From positions 248,001 through 312,000 of the forward strand of contig CAVQMN010000004.1 of the NCBI GenBank assembly GCA_963713625.1: a stretch of DNA of 64,000 bases. The letters are read 5' to 3'. A program made the position numbers and the translations under genes. Positions 48,979 through 58,145 of this stretch are shown here, one piece after another; the first letter of the stretch is position 1, and each line of letters starts with the position of its first letter. The notes under the pieces were generated by a model. It was not told the DNA's origin. It saw only the letters and a list, made by a program, of their open reading frames with translations, and did no database searches. The stretch comes from Bog-756 sp963713625. GTDB taxonomy: Bacteria; Actinomycetota; Acidimicrobiia; Acidimicrobiales; RAAP-2.

Positions 48979-50246
48979 TCCCTCTGGGCGAAGCCCAGGC
49001 ACTCGTGCTCGGAGCCTGCCCGCCGGGACCGCCTCGGCTCGTCCCCATCGACGAGGCCCTGGGCTGCGTGGCCGCGTCTCGGGTGACGGCCGCCGAGCCG
49101 GTCCCGCCCTTCACGAACTCCTCGAGGGACGGGTACGCCCTCCGGGCCGATGACACCTCCACGGCCGATCCGCACCGACCGGTGCGCCTGGACGTCGTGG
49201 GATCGATCATGGCCGGCTCCGCCCTCGACCGGCCGATCGGTTCGGGGCAGGCCGTCCGCATCATGACCGGGGCCCCACTCCCACCGGGGGCCGACGCCGT
49301 GTGCATGCTCGAGGACTGCACGCTCGAAGAAGGCGGCGCGGTGGTCGTGATCGGCCAGCGGTTGGTCGTCGGGGAGGCGGTCCGGTATGCCGGAGAGGAC
49401 GTCCGCGTGGGGGACGTCGTGATCGAGGTGGGTACCGTCCTGACACCCGGTCACCTCGGAGTCCTGGCCAACCAGGGACTCGAGGGGGTCCACATCCATC
49501 CCCGACCGCGCGTCGGCGTCCTGTCCACGGGTGACGAGCTCGTCTCGGGTCCCGGCCCGCTCGCCCCGGGCCAGATTCGCGACGCCAACCGCCACACGCT
49601 TGTGGCCCTGGTGCGGCGTGAAGGCTGGGACGCGGTCGACCTCGGGATCGTGGGAGACGACGAGGACCAACTGGGCGATGCCCTCGACCGGGCCGCCGTC
49701 GACTGCGACGCCGTCATCACCAGCGGCGGAGTGAGCGTAGGCGACCTCGACATCGTGAAGGTCGTCCTGGAGAAGCGAAGCGGGGGAAACATGCGGTGGA
49801 TGCAGGTGGCCATCCGGCCGGCCAAGCCGTTCGCCTTCGGCACCCTGGAGGGATCGCTCACACCCGTCTTCGGGCTGCCCGGCAATCCGGTCTCGGCCAT
49901 GGTCAGTTTCGAACTCTTCGTCCGACCCGGCCTCCGACGCATCGCCGGCCACCGCGTCCTCCACCGGGCGGTGGTCCCGGCGTTGACCGAAGTCGGCCTG
50001 CCCCGGACGGCCGACGGGAAGATCCATTTCGTCAGGGCGGCCGCGAGGCTGGAGGCGGACGGACGGTGGCGTCTGCGACCGATGGTCGGACAGGACTCCC
50101 ATCAGCTTCTGGCCATGGCCGAGGCCAACGCCCTGGCCGTCCTCCCCGACGGCGAGGGCGTCGGCGCCGATGCGACCGTCGCCGTACTGCTGACCGACCC
50201 CGAGGGCTTCGCTCCGGGGACAGACGAGATCGATCCACCATGGTGA
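48975..50246 (+). CDS. moeA: Molybdopterin molybdotransferase MoeA
   Basis: Inserts molybdenum into adenylylated molybdopterin. The 423 residues have four-domain MoeA layout: the NSSRDGYALRADD loop, RIMTGAPLPPGADAVCMLED, RVGVLSTGDELV, DAVITSGGVSVGDLD and FGLPGNPVSAMVSFELF. GTG 48975 overlaps moaE's stop. A longer open frame upstream is an out-of-frame reading of moaE. Coupled to moaA by an overlap of about 7 bases. Confidence 0.96.
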   Translation: MIPLGEAQALVLGACPPGPPRLVPIDEALGCVAASRVTAAEPVPPFTNSSRDGYALRADDTSTADPHRPVRLDVVGSIMAGSALDRPIGSGQAVRIMTGAPLPPGADAVCMLEDCTLEEGGAVVVIGQRLVVGEAVRYAGEDVRVGDVVIEVGTVLTPGHLGVLANQGLEGVHIHPRPRVGVLSTGDELVSGPGPLAPGQIRDANRHTLVALVRREGWDAVDLGIVGDDEDQLGDALDRAAVDCDAVITSGGVSVGDLDIVKVVLEKRSGGNMRWMQVAIRPAKPFAFGTLEGSLTPVFGLPGNPVSAMVSFELFVRPGLRRIAGHRVLHRAVVPALTEVGLPRTADGKIHFVRAAARLEADGRWRLRPMVGQDSHQLLAMAEANALAVLPDGEGVGADATVAVLLTDPEGFAPGTDEIDPPW

Positions 50247-51322
50247 CCGCGGTGCCGGTCGGCATCACCCCTCCCCCCGTCCGGGCCCGGACCGGGTCCG
50301 GTGCCGGGCCGGTGGTGCCGTCCGGGATGCCGACCGGCGGCCCTCTGGTGGACCGGTTCGGCCGGGTCCACGACGATCTGCGAATTTCGGTGACCGACCG
50401 CTGCAATCTGCGCTGCACCTACTGCATGCCCGAGGAGGGAATGACCTTCCTGCCCAGGACCGAGGTGCTGTCCTTCGACGAGATCGTCCGAGTGGCGGGC
50501 GTGGCCCGGTCGCTCGGGGTCACCTCGATCCGGCTCACCGGCGGCGAGCCTCTGGTGCGCAAGGGCCTTCCGACACTGGTCGGTCGCCTGTCCGCGTTGG
50601 GCTTCGAGGACCTGGCTCTGACCACCAACGGCATGCTGTTGGCCGACCAGGCGGAGACACTGGCCGGCGCGGGCCTGCGCCGTGTCAACATCAGCTGCGA
50701 CTCCCTCCAGCCGGAACGGTTCGCGGCCATCCGGCGGCACGGCGAGTTGGCCACCGTGTTGGCGGCCATGGACGCGGCCGAGGATGCCGGCCTCACCCCT
50801 TTGAAGGTGAACGTCGTCCTGGTGCGAGGACAGAACGACGACGAGATCCTCGACTTCGCCGCCTTCGCCCGGGAGACCGGGCGGATCGTCCGATTCATCG
50901 AGTTCATGCCACTCGATGCCCAGGGCCGGTGGGAACGCGACCAGCTGGTTCCCGGCCGGGCGGTCTTCGACCGGATCGCCACGGCGTGGCCCCTCGAACC
51001 GGCTGACGAAGCGCAGGGGCCGGCACCGGCGGAGCGCTTCCGGTTCGTCGACGGGAGCGGGGAGATCGGGCTCATCTCGAGCGTGACCCAGCCCTTCTGC
51101 GGCACCTGCAACCGTCTCCGCCTGACCGCGGACGGCGCTGTTCGCAACTGCCTCTTCTCCGACGACGAACACGCGCTCCGGGAGCTCCTCCGCCATGGGG
51201 GTACCGACGGCGATGTCGAGTTCCACCTGCGAGCGGCAGCCTGGGGCAAGCAGCCGGGACACGGCATCAACGATCCGGGGTTCCTCCGGCCGGCTCGTTC
51301 CATGTCGATGATCGGGGGCTAG
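50240..51322 (+). CDS. moaA: GTP 3',8-cyclase MoaA (radical SAM)
   Basis: First step of molybdenum cofactor synthesis, rearranging GTP with a radical-SAM cluster. The N-terminal 4Fe-4S ligands are in TDRCNLRCTYC, with VTSIRLTGGEPLVRK next, and the second cluster is FCGTCNRLRLTADGAVRNC. It ends in the conserved Gly-Gly (SMIGG) needed for activity. 360 residues from ATG 50240; the first 35 residues are an atypical proline-rich leader, and a later start is possible. Confidence 0.96.
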   Translation: MVTAVPVGITPPPVRARTGSGAGPVVPSGMPTGGPLVDRFGRVHDDLRISVTDRCNLRCTYCMPEEGMTFLPRTEVLSFDEIVRVAGVARSLGVTSIRLTGGEPLVRKGLPTLVGRLSALGFEDLALTTNGMLLADQAETLAGAGLRRVNISCDSLQPERFAAIRRHGELATVLAAMDAAEDAGLTPLKVNVVLVRGQNDDEILDFAAFARETGRIVRFIEFMPLDAQGRWERDQLVPGRAVFDRIATAWPLEPADEAQGPAPAERFRFVDGSGEIGLISSVTQPFCGTCNRLRLTADGAVRNCLFSDDEHALRELLRHGGTDGDVEFHLRAAAWGKQPGHGINDPGFLRPARSMSMIGG

Positions 51323-51324
51323 CC

Positions 51325-51561
51325 ATGGCGCACCTCCGGCTCTTCGGGCCGGCGCGGGAGGCCGCCGGCGTGGCCCATGCCGACATCGCCGGGAGCACGG
51401 TCGGGCAGGTGCTGACCGTGGCCGAGGCCCGATTCGGCGCCGCGTTCGCCGGCGTGGTGGCCAACTCGAGGATCTGGGTCAACGGGGAGTCGGCCACCCC
51501 TGCCATACCTGTGGCCGACGACGACGAGGTGGCGGTCATCCCCCCGGTGTCGGGCGGATGA
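51325..51561 (+). CDS. moaD: Molybdopterin synthase sulfur carrier subunit MoaD
   Basis: The ubiquitin-like small subunit, whose C-terminal glycine is thiocarboxylated. 78 residues beginning LRLFGPAREAAGVAH and ending EVAVIPPVSGG, the required Gly-Gly. Two bases after moaA and overlapping moaC by 4. No MoeB-type activator is found nearby, so another E1-like enzyme must serve it. Confidence 0.93.
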   Translation: MAHLRLFGPAREAAGVAHADIAGSTVGQVLTVAEARFGAAFAGVVANSRIWVNGESATPAIPVADDDEVAVIPPVSGG

Positions 51562-52100
51562 CGGTGGGCGGGCCGTCTGGCCTCGAAGGCGGGCGGCTGA
51601 CCCATGTCGACGAGCACGGCAAGGCCCACATGGTCGATGTCACCGGCAAGGTACCCACCCTCAGGATTGCCGAGGCGCGGTGTTCCGTGCGCACCACGGC
51701 CGATGTGTCCGCCGTGCTCGCCGACCCGGCGATCGGCTCAGATCTGCTCGAATCGGCCCGGTTCTCCGGGATCCTGGCTGCCAAACAGACGGCCTCCCTC
51801 GTCCCCCTCTGCCACCCGATCCGTCTCGACGGCGTGGCCGTCGACATCCGTCAGGTTCCGGACGGTTTTCGGATCATCGCTGAGGCGGCCATCACCGACC
51901 GCACCGGGGTGGAGATGGAGGCCCTCACCGCCTGCACGGCCGCCGCCCTGGTGTTGCTCCAACCTCTGCTCGACGTCGATCCCCGCACCTCCATCGAAGA
52001 GCTCACCCTGTGGCGCAAGACCGGTGGCCGTTCCGGCTCGTGGCAGCGAGCCGCGGACGGCCAGATGCGGACAGCGGATGGATCCTCGCGTCCTCGATAG
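51558..52100 (+). CDS. moaC: Cyclic pyranopterin monophosphate synthase MoaC
   Basis: Converts the MoaA product to precursor Z. The 180 residues include GKAHMVDVTGK, AAKQTASLVPLCHPI and TGVEMEALTACTAAAL, all MoaC hallmarks. Start 51558 overlaps moaD by 4 bases. The C-terminal 20 or so residues (SWQRAADGQMRTADGSSRPR) are an unusual tail. Confidence 0.96.
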   Translation: MTVGGPSGLEGGRLTHVDEHGKAHMVDVTGKVPTLRIAEARCSVRTTADVSAVLADPAIGSDLLESARFSGILAAKQTASLVPLCHPIRLDGVAVDIRQVPDGFRIIAEAAITDRTGVEMEALTACTAAALVLLQPLLDVDPRTSIEELTLWRKTGGRSGSWQRAADGQMRTADGSSRPR

Positions 52101-52184
52101 CCTTTGTCATTTTTCCTCGTATCTACTGACCCAATGGGCACGTTCAATGGACATTTGCGAGGTTGATGACTAACTTCACCCGTC

Positions 52185-52583
52185 ATGACCCAGTACAGGC
52201 CCGGTCAGCTGGCGGAACTCCTCGGGGTCAGCGCCGACACGGTACGCCGATGGTGCGATGAGGGCCGGCTGGAGACGGTGCGCTCCGAGGGTGGGCACCG
52301 GATGGTCGAGGGCGCTTCGCTGGCCCGTTTCGTCCGCGAGCAGCAGGACGCCTACCAGCCCGAGCAGCTCCTGACCCAGTCGGCCCGCAACCGTTTCAGC
52401 GGCGTGGTCACCAGAGTGGAGCGTGACGCACTCACCGCCATCATCGAGATCCGGGCCGGGCGCTTCCGCATCGTCTCGCTCCTCACCCGGGAGGCCGTCG
52501 ACGACCTCCGGCTCCAAGAGGGCGATCTCGCCACCGCGGTCGTCAAATCCACCGACGTGATCATGGAGGTTCCCCCGCAATGA
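52185..52583 (+). CDS. HTH-TOBE molybdate-responsive protein (MopI-like)
   Basis: A 132-residue protein joining a MerR-like HTH (YRPGQLAELLGVSADTVRRWCDEGRLETVRSEGGHRMV) to a single TOBE/Mop-type molybdate-binding domain (NRFSGVVTRVERDALTAIIEIRAGRFRIVSLLTREAVDDLRLQEGD). It is probably a molybdate sensor that controls modABC, like ModE but of different architecture. It ends 4 bases into modA. An 84-bp A/T-richer stretch upstream (52101-52184) is the likely promoter. Confidence 0.88.
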   Translation: MTQYRPGQLAELLGVSADTVRRWCDEGRLETVRSEGGHRMVEGASLARFVREQQDAYQPEQLLTQSARNRFSGVVTRVERDALTAIIEIRAGRFRIVSLLTREAVDDLRLQEGDLATAVVKSTDVIMEVPPQ

Positions 52584-53395
52584 CCAATCCGACCGCCCAC
52601 GCCGTTCGGCGAGCCCGGTTCATCGCCGGGAGCGTCGCCGTTCTGGCCCTGGCTCTCACTGCCTGCGGGAGTTCGTCGTCGACCTCCACCACAACCACGG
52701 CCGCCGCGAAGGTCACCGGCTCGATCACGGTGTCGGCCGCATCCTCGTTGACCAAGGCATTCACACAGCTGGGTGCGACCTTCCAGTCCCATCATCCCGG
52801 GACCACGGTGGCGTTCAACTTCGGTTCGTCGGGCACATTGGCCACCCAGATCCAACAAGGGGCACCTGCCGACGTGTTCGCCTCCGCCTCCCCCGGGGAC
52901 ATGCAGACGGTGCAGAAATCCGGCGACATCGACGGGACGCCGGTCATCTTCGCCCGCAACTCGTTGGAGATCGTGGTGAAGCCCGGGAATCCGCTGGGCA
53001 TCCACTCTCTGGCCGACCTGAACAAGGCCAACGTGGTGGCCATCTGCGTGCCAAGCGCGCCCTGCGGGGCCACGGCCGAGCAGGCGCTCAAGAACGCCCA
53101 CGTCACGATACCCACGTCAAAGGTCACGCTCGGCCAGGACGTCGACACGACCTTGGCCGAAGTCACCACCGGTGATGCCGAGGCGGCCATTGTCTACGTG
53201 ACCAATGCCAAGAGTGTCGGCACTGAGGGCGAAGGTGTTCCCATTCCGAGTTCTGTCAACGTGACCACCAGCTATCCCATCGCCGTGGTCAAGTCGACCA
53301 AGAACAAACCACTGGCGCAAGCGTGGATCGACTTCGTGCTCAGCCCGTCGGCCCAGAAGGTGCTGCGTCAGGCCAGCTTCCTGCCCGCCACTTGA
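52580..53395 (+). CDS. modA: Molybdate ABC transporter substrate-binding lipoprotein ModA
   Basis: Captures molybdate outside the membrane. The signal FIAGSVAVLALALTACGSSSS has a lipobox (LTAC), so it is anchored by lipid. The mature part has ITVSAASSLTKAFTQLG, VAFNFGSSGTLATQIQQGAPADVFASAS (oxyanion-binding loops) and ARNSLEIVVKPGNPLGI. 271 residues. Coupled by a 4-base overlap to the HTH-TOBE gene and followed by modB. Confidence 0.95.
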   Translation: MTNPTAHAVRRARFIAGSVAVLALALTACGSSSSTSTTTTAAAKVTGSITVSAASSLTKAFTQLGATFQSHHPGTTVAFNFGSSGTLATQIQQGAPADVFASASPGDMQTVQKSGDIDGTPVIFARNSLEIVVKPGNPLGIHSLADLNKANVVAICVPSAPCGATAEQALKNAHVTIPTSKVTLGQDVDTTLAEVTTGDAEAAIVYVTNAKSVGTEGEGVPIPSSVNVTTSYPIAVVKSTKNKPLAQAWIDFVLSPSAQKVLRQASFLPAT

Positions 53396-53423
53396 CCACG
53401 CCGAGACCCGGGCCCGGTGGTCG

Positions 53424-54227
53424 ATGACCTCCCCCACCCGGGGTCGTCGCCCCCCGGTCTTCGTACTGGCCGTCGCCTCCCTCACGGTGGCGTTCCTGGC
53501 CGTCCCCCTGATCGGCCTCCTGAGCAAGGCCCCCTGGTCCACCCTGTGGTCCGACCTCACCAATCCGGTGGCGGTCGATGCCCTCAAGCTGTCACTCATC
53601 TGCTCCCTGTGGGCCACGGCCCTCTCGCTGGTGCTGGGCGTCCCTCTGGCCTGGGTCCTGGCCCGCACCCGCCTCCCGGGGCGCAATCTGGTGCGGGCCC
53701 TGACCACGCTGCCCATGGTGCTGCCGCCGGTGGTCGGGGGCGTGGCCCTGCTCCTGGCCTTCGGACGCGACGGCCTCATCGGGCGGCTGCTCTACGACTG
53801 GTTCGGTGTCCAACTGACCTTCTCGACCGCCGGGGCGGTGCTGGCCGAGACCTTCGTGGCCATGCCCTTCCTCATCATCACCGTCGAGGCCGCCCTCCGG
53901 TCCATGGACGGCCGCTACGAGGAAGCGGCCGCCAGCCTGGGCGCCAACCGCTGGACCACCTTCTTCCGGGTGACCCTCCCCACCATCTCGCCTTCCCTGG
54001 TGGCCGGGGCCGCGCTGACCTGGGCCCGGGCCCTGGGCGAGTTCGGTGCCACGATCACCTTTGCCGGTGACATCCAGGGCCGGACCCAGACCCTTCCGCT
54101 GGCCGTCTATCTGGCCCTGCAGGAGAACGAACCCGTGGCCATCGCCTTGTCCCTGGCGCTGCTGGCCATCTCCATCGTGGTGCTGGTGTCGCTGCGGGGC
54201 AGGTGGTTGGGAGCGGTCAGCTCGTGA
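53424..54227 (+). CDS. modB: Molybdate ABC transporter permease ModB
   Basis: A 267-residue membrane protein with five to six helices. The ABC EAA loop is YEEAAASLGANRWTTFFRVTLPTISPS, which contacts ModC. PMVLPPVVGGVALLLAFGRDGLIG is the ModB-typical gate region. It starts at ATG 53424, 28 bases after modA. The stop overlaps modC's GTG. Confidence 0.95.
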   Translation: MTSPTRGRRPPVFVLAVASLTVAFLAVPLIGLLSKAPWSTLWSDLTNPVAVDALKLSLICSLWATALSLVLGVPLAWVLARTRLPGRNLVRALTTLPMVLPPVVGGVALLLAFGRDGLIGRLLYDWFGVQLTFSTAGAVLAETFVAMPFLIITVEAALRSMDGRYEEAAASLGANRWTTFFRVTLPTISPSLVAGAALTWARALGEFGATITFAGDIQGRTQTLPLAVYLALQENEPVAIALSLALLAISIVVLVSLRGRWLGAVSS

Positions 54228-55285
54228 GTCTGGTGGCCGAGATCGGGGTCACCGTCGGGACCTTCGAGGAGTGCCTCGAGCTCGAGGTGGCCGACGGCGA
54301 GGTGGTGGCCGTGCTCGGCCCCAACGGCAGCGGCAAGTCGACGTTGCTCCGGTCGCTGGCCGGCCTGCAGCCACTGTCGGCCGGCCGTATCGTCCTGGAC
54401 GGCCGGGTCCTCGACGACCCGGCGTCGAACGTGCTGGTCCCCCCCGAACGGCGGCCGTGCGCCATGGTCTTCCAGGAGTACCTGCTCTTCCCTCACCTCA
54501 CGGTCTTGGCCAATGTGGCCTTCGGGCTGCGGAGCCGGGGCCGACCCAGGGCCGACGCCGAGCGGCTGGCCGCCGAGTGGCTCGACCGGATGGAGTTGGG
54601 CGACAAGGCCCAGTCCAAACCCCGGCGGCTCTCGGGAGGCCAGGCCCAACGGGTGGCCCTGGCCCGGGCCCTGGCCACCGAGCCGAGGCTCCTCCTCCTC
54701 GATGAGCCCTTGGCCGCCCTCGACGTCTCGACTCGCGGATCGGTCCGGCACCAGCTCCGCCGCCACCTCGGCGAGTTCGGCGGATCGTGCGTGCTGGTCA
54801 CCCACGACCCCCTCGACGCCGCCGCCATCGCCGACCGTCTGGTCATCATCGAAGGCGGACGGATGGTGCAGCAGGGGACGCTCGCCGCGGTGACCACCCG
54901 GCCCCGTACCACCTATGTGGCCCAACTGATGGGACTCAACCTGCTCCGGGGCCGGGGCCGGGGTACCAATCTGGTGCTCCCCGATGGTTCGATCCTCGAG
55001 GTGGCCAGTCCGGTAGCCGGTGAGATGCTCGCCGTGGTCGCCCCCCGGGACATCGCGCTGTACCTGGCGCCCCCCGAGGGGAGTCCCCGCAACACATGGG
55101 TCACACGGGTGGCCGAGATCCACCTCATGGGCGACCGGGCGCGGGTGCTGCTCGATGCGCCGATCCGTATGGCGGCGGAGATCACCGCGGTGTCCCTGGC
55201 CGAACTGGGCCTGACCGAGGGATCCTCCGTGTGGGCGTCGGTGAAGGCTACCCAGATCGACGTCTACGACGATGATCGTACGTAG
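54224..55285 (+). CDS. modC: Molybdate ABC transporter ATP-binding protein ModC
   Basis: 353-residue ATPase. Walker A VLGPNGSGKSTLLRSL, signature RLSGGQAQRVALARAL, Walker B LLLLDEPLAALDVS and the switch histidine VLVTHDPLDAA. A C-terminal TOBE-like domain (VVAPRDIALYLAPPEG to SVKATQIDVYDD) may sense molybdate. GTG 54224 overlaps the modB stop by 4 bases. Confidence 0.95.
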   Translation: MSLVAEIGVTVGTFEECLELEVADGEVVAVLGPNGSGKSTLLRSLAGLQPLSAGRIVLDGRVLDDPASNVLVPPERRPCAMVFQEYLLFPHLTVLANVAFGLRSRGRPRADAERLAAEWLDRMELGDKAQSKPRRLSGGQAQRVALARALATEPRLLLLDEPLAALDVSTRGSVRHQLRRHLGEFGGSCVLVTHDPLDAAAIADRLVIIEGGRMVQQGTLAAVTTRPRTTYVAQLMGLNLLRGRGRGTNLVLPDGSILEVASPVAGEMLAVVAPRDIALYLAPPEGSPRNTWVTRVAEIHLMGDRARVLLDAPIRMAAEITAVSLAELGLTEGSSVWASVKATQIDVYDDDRT

Positions 55286-55438
55286 CGGTTCCGGCGTGCT
55301 GCAGCCGCTTGTCCCGCTCGGTCATCAGGAGGCAGCCCCCGAGGACTCCGGTGGAGCCTGGTCGGGCCGGCCCACCGGTCGAGCCCGAACCGCTCAAGCC
55401 GAACACCTTCCGCCCGGCCGGCCGCGGATGCGCTTCGG

Positions 55439-55996
55439 TCATCGGGGCGGAAGACCGGGCAGACCGTCGAGGCTGGTGGTGTTCTTTTGGGACCAATAGT
55501 CCCTGATGCCTTCCGGTCCCTTCCGGTTGGACCATTCGTCCATGGTCGACCGGTGCTGTTCGAAGGACATGAGTGGAACGCCGTACCCGCAGGAGTCGGC
55601 GACGCGGGCCACGTCGACCAGGATGATTGAGCGCACGCCGACTCCCCTGCCACCGGGAAATCGAGTGGCCAGATCGTTGAACTCCGGCGCCCCCACGGGA
55701 ATCGATCGCGCCCGGCCATGAAGGCGGACGATGCGGGGTGGCCCGCCAAAGGCGCAGAACATGAGGACGATCCTCCCGTTCTCCTGCAGGTGGGCGACGG
55801 TCTCGATCCCACTGCCCGTCTGGTCCAGATATGCCACCGTCCGTTCGTCAACGACGGCGAACTCATCCCGATTGCCCTTGGGTGAGCAGTTGATGAGGCC
55901 GTCACCATCGAGGGGGGCGGTGGACACGAAAAAGACCGGCTGGGCGGCCAGCCACTCCGCCAGTCGCCCGTCAATGCCCTCGTAGGTTCGGCCCAC
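55439..55996 (-). CDS. Pyridoxamine 5'-phosphate oxidase-family protein
   Basis: A 185-residue split-barrel FMN/F420-type protein (PPOX fold). VFFVSTAPLDGDGLINCSPKGNRDEFAVVD is the N-terminal strand, VAHLQENGRIVLMFCAFGGPPRIVRLHGRARSI the core. Members of this exact type are common in Actinobacteria and often uncharacterised. Convergent with modC, with a 153-bp gap. The 5' end at 55996 is divergent from the MOSC fusion. Confidence 0.88.
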   Translation of the reverse strand: MGRTYEGIDGRLAEWLAAQPVFFVSTAPLDGDGLINCSPKGNRDEFAVVDERTVAYLDQTGSGIETVAHLQENGRIVLMFCAFGGPPRIVRLHGRARSIPVGAPEFNDLATRFPGGRGVGVRSIILVDVARVADSCGYGVPLMSFEQHRSTMDEWSNRKGPEGIRDYWSQKNTTSLDGLPGLPPR

Positions 55997-56233
55997 GGAT
56001 CAATTATTGCACCACCCTGCTTCGGGCTCGACAGGCCCGGGCGGCGCCGTCGAAGCCACAGGAGGAAAGCGTGGACCAGGGTCTTTCCCTGCCTCTGGGG
56101 ATTGAGATGGGATAGCTTCACGGAGTCGTCCCTCGTCGGGCGCAACCACAGCTTTGATTTTTTTGATTTCCCGTACCCAGCTCGGCGACACGGTCGCGAG
56201 GCCGGCGGGTCGCACCATCGATTTGGAGGAACG

Positions 56234-58066
56234 ATGGCCAACGGAATCCCCCCCTCTGCCATACCCACCGATTCCCGGCCGGAGGGAGTTGCGTCACCCC
56301 CGTCCCCCACCCCACCCGTTGGGACCCTGTTGTCGGTCAACGTCGGATTGCCCAAGGATGTGCCCTGGCAGGGGCGGACGGTCTTTACCGGAGTCTTCAA
56401 GGACCCTGTTTCCGGTCCCCGCCGGGTCGGGAAGCTCAACGTCGACGGCGACGGCCAAGGTGATCTGAGCGGGCACGGCGGTGAGCAGCGGGCCGTGTTC
56501 GTCTACCAAATCGATTCGTACCGGTACTGGGAACGCGAGCTCGGACGACATGACTTCGTGTACGGGCAGTTCGGCGAGAACTTCACCGTGGAGGGACTGG
56601 GCGACGACGAGGTGTGCATCGGTGACCGCTACCAGATCGGGAGCGCGGTCTTCGAGGTGACGCAACCTCGGGTGACCTGCTACCGCGTCGGCATCCGGAT
56701 GAACGACCCGCAGATTCCCGCGCTGCTCGTCTCCCACCACCGTCCGGGCTTCTACTTGCGGGTCCTCCACGAAGGCGATGTGCAGGCGGGGGACGAGATC
56801 ACCAAGGTCGCCTCGGGACCCGAGCAGATGACGGTCGCCGACGTCGACGCGCTGCTCTACCTCCCCGGCCACACGCGCCAAGGGCTGCTCCGAGCGCTCA
56901 GGATTCCCGCCCTCAGCCCGGGCTGGCAGGGCTCGTTCCGAGCCCTGTTGAACGAGGAACCCGGGAGCGGCAATGCCGGTCTGACCGCAACCAGCCCACC
57001 ACCGGCCTGGTCCGGCTTTCGTCCGGTGACCGTCAAAGCGATCACCAACGAAAGCGACTCGGTGATCTCGCTCCGGCTCGAAGACCCTACTGGTTCCCCT
57101 TTACCCGCGGCCCGCCCAGGTCAGTACCTCACGCTACGGGTCCAGCCCGAGGGCCGGGACCGACCGGTGCTGCGCAACTACTCGCTGTCCGGTCCGCCCG
57201 GAGCGGCCTACTACCGGATAACCGTCAAGCTCGAACCCAACGGCGCCGCCAGCGGTTATCTGCACACCCGTGTCACTGTCGGTGACCAGCTCGATGTTGC
57301 CGCACCGCGCGGGACGTTCATCCTCGATCAGACGGATGCCCCCGTGCTGCTCATCAGCGCCGGAATAGGCGCCACCCCCGTTCTGGCCATGCTCGAGTCA
57401 CTGGCCCAGGAGCACTCCGATCGAGAGATCTGGGCGCTCCACGTCGCTCGCAGCGGGCGTGAACACTCGTTCGCCGCCGAGGCCCGTGATCTCCTCAGCT
57501 CATTGCCGGCGGCGCGGGCCCACGTCTACTACAGCCGGCCCGGACCGAACGACCTCCAGGGCCGCGACTTCGACAGCGCCGGACGGCTCACCGCGTCGTC
57601 GCTCGCCGATCTGGACCCACCCCGCAATGCCGAGGCGTACCTCTGCGGGCCCACGAGCTTCATGGACGACATCAGCGCGGGTCTGGCCGCCCTCGGCTTC
57701 GACGTCTCGCGGATCCACACCGAACCCTTCGGGCCGGCAGCAGGCCAGACGCCGGGCATCGCTGCGACGGCGGTGCGGGCGCCCCACCCACCGGCGGGCC
57801 AGCCTGGAAAAGGCCCGGCGATCGCCTTCGCCCGCAGCGATCTCACCATCCCGTGGACGAGTAGTTACGGCTCCCTGCTCGAACTGGCCGAGTCCTGCGA
57901 CGTACCCGTCCGTTGGTCGTGCCGGACGGGCGTCTGCCAGACCTGCGAGACGACCCTCATCGCCGGGGATGTCGATTACAACCCCGCCCCCGTTGAACCT
58001 CCCGCGGCCGGCAGCGTGCTCATCTGCTGCTCACAGCCCCGTGACGACATCGTGCTCGATCTGTGA
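56234..58066 (+). CDS. MOSC / ferredoxin-NADP-reductase / 2Fe-2S fusion protein
   Basis: A 610-residue fusion. Residues 30-230 form a MOSC domain (DVPWQGRTVFTGVFKDPVSG, FVYGQFGENFTVEGL, RVTCYRVGIRMN with the conserved cysteine). Residues 260-490 are an FNR-like FAD/NAD domain (LRNYSLSG, LISAGIGATPVLAMLE, AYLCGPTSFMDD). The C-terminus is a plant-type 2Fe-2S ferredoxin (WSCRTGVCQTCETT, then ICCSQP). MOSC domains bind Moco or sulfur, so this may reduce N-hydroxylated substrates or act in cofactor sulfuration. GGAGGA precedes ATG 56234. Confidence 0.92.
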   Translation: MANGIPPSAIPTDSRPEGVASPPSPTPPVGTLLSVNVGLPKDVPWQGRTVFTGVFKDPVSGPRRVGKLNVDGDGQGDLSGHGGEQRAVFVYQIDSYRYWERELGRHDFVYGQFGENFTVEGLGDDEVCIGDRYQIGSAVFEVTQPRVTCYRVGIRMNDPQIPALLVSHHRPGFYLRVLHEGDVQAGDEITKVASGPEQMTVADVDALLYLPGHTRQGLLRALRIPALSPGWQGSFRALLNEEPGSGNAGLTATSPPPAWSGFRPVTVKAITNESDSVISLRLEDPTGSPLPAARPGQYLTLRVQPEGRDRPVLRNYSLSGPPGAAYYRITVKLEPNGAASGYLHTRVTVGDQLDVAAPRGTFILDQTDAPVLLISAGIGATPVLAMLESLAQEHSDREIWALHVARSGREHSFAAEARDLLSSLPAARAHVYYSRPGPNDLQGRDFDSAGRLTASSLADLDPPRNAEAYLCGPTSFMDDISAGLAALGFDVSRIHTEPFGPAAGQTPGIAATAVRAPHPPAGQPGKGPAIAFARSDLTIPWTSSYGSLLELAESCDVPVRWSCRTGVCQTCETTLIAGDVDYNPAPVEPPAAGSVLICCSQPRDDIVLDL

Positions 58067-58145
58067 CCGACCCGCGGTCACCGGGGGCGCACCGGTCGGA
58101 CGTCGATTCCATGCGGCTCCGGCGCTGATGGAATAATCGGCGATC

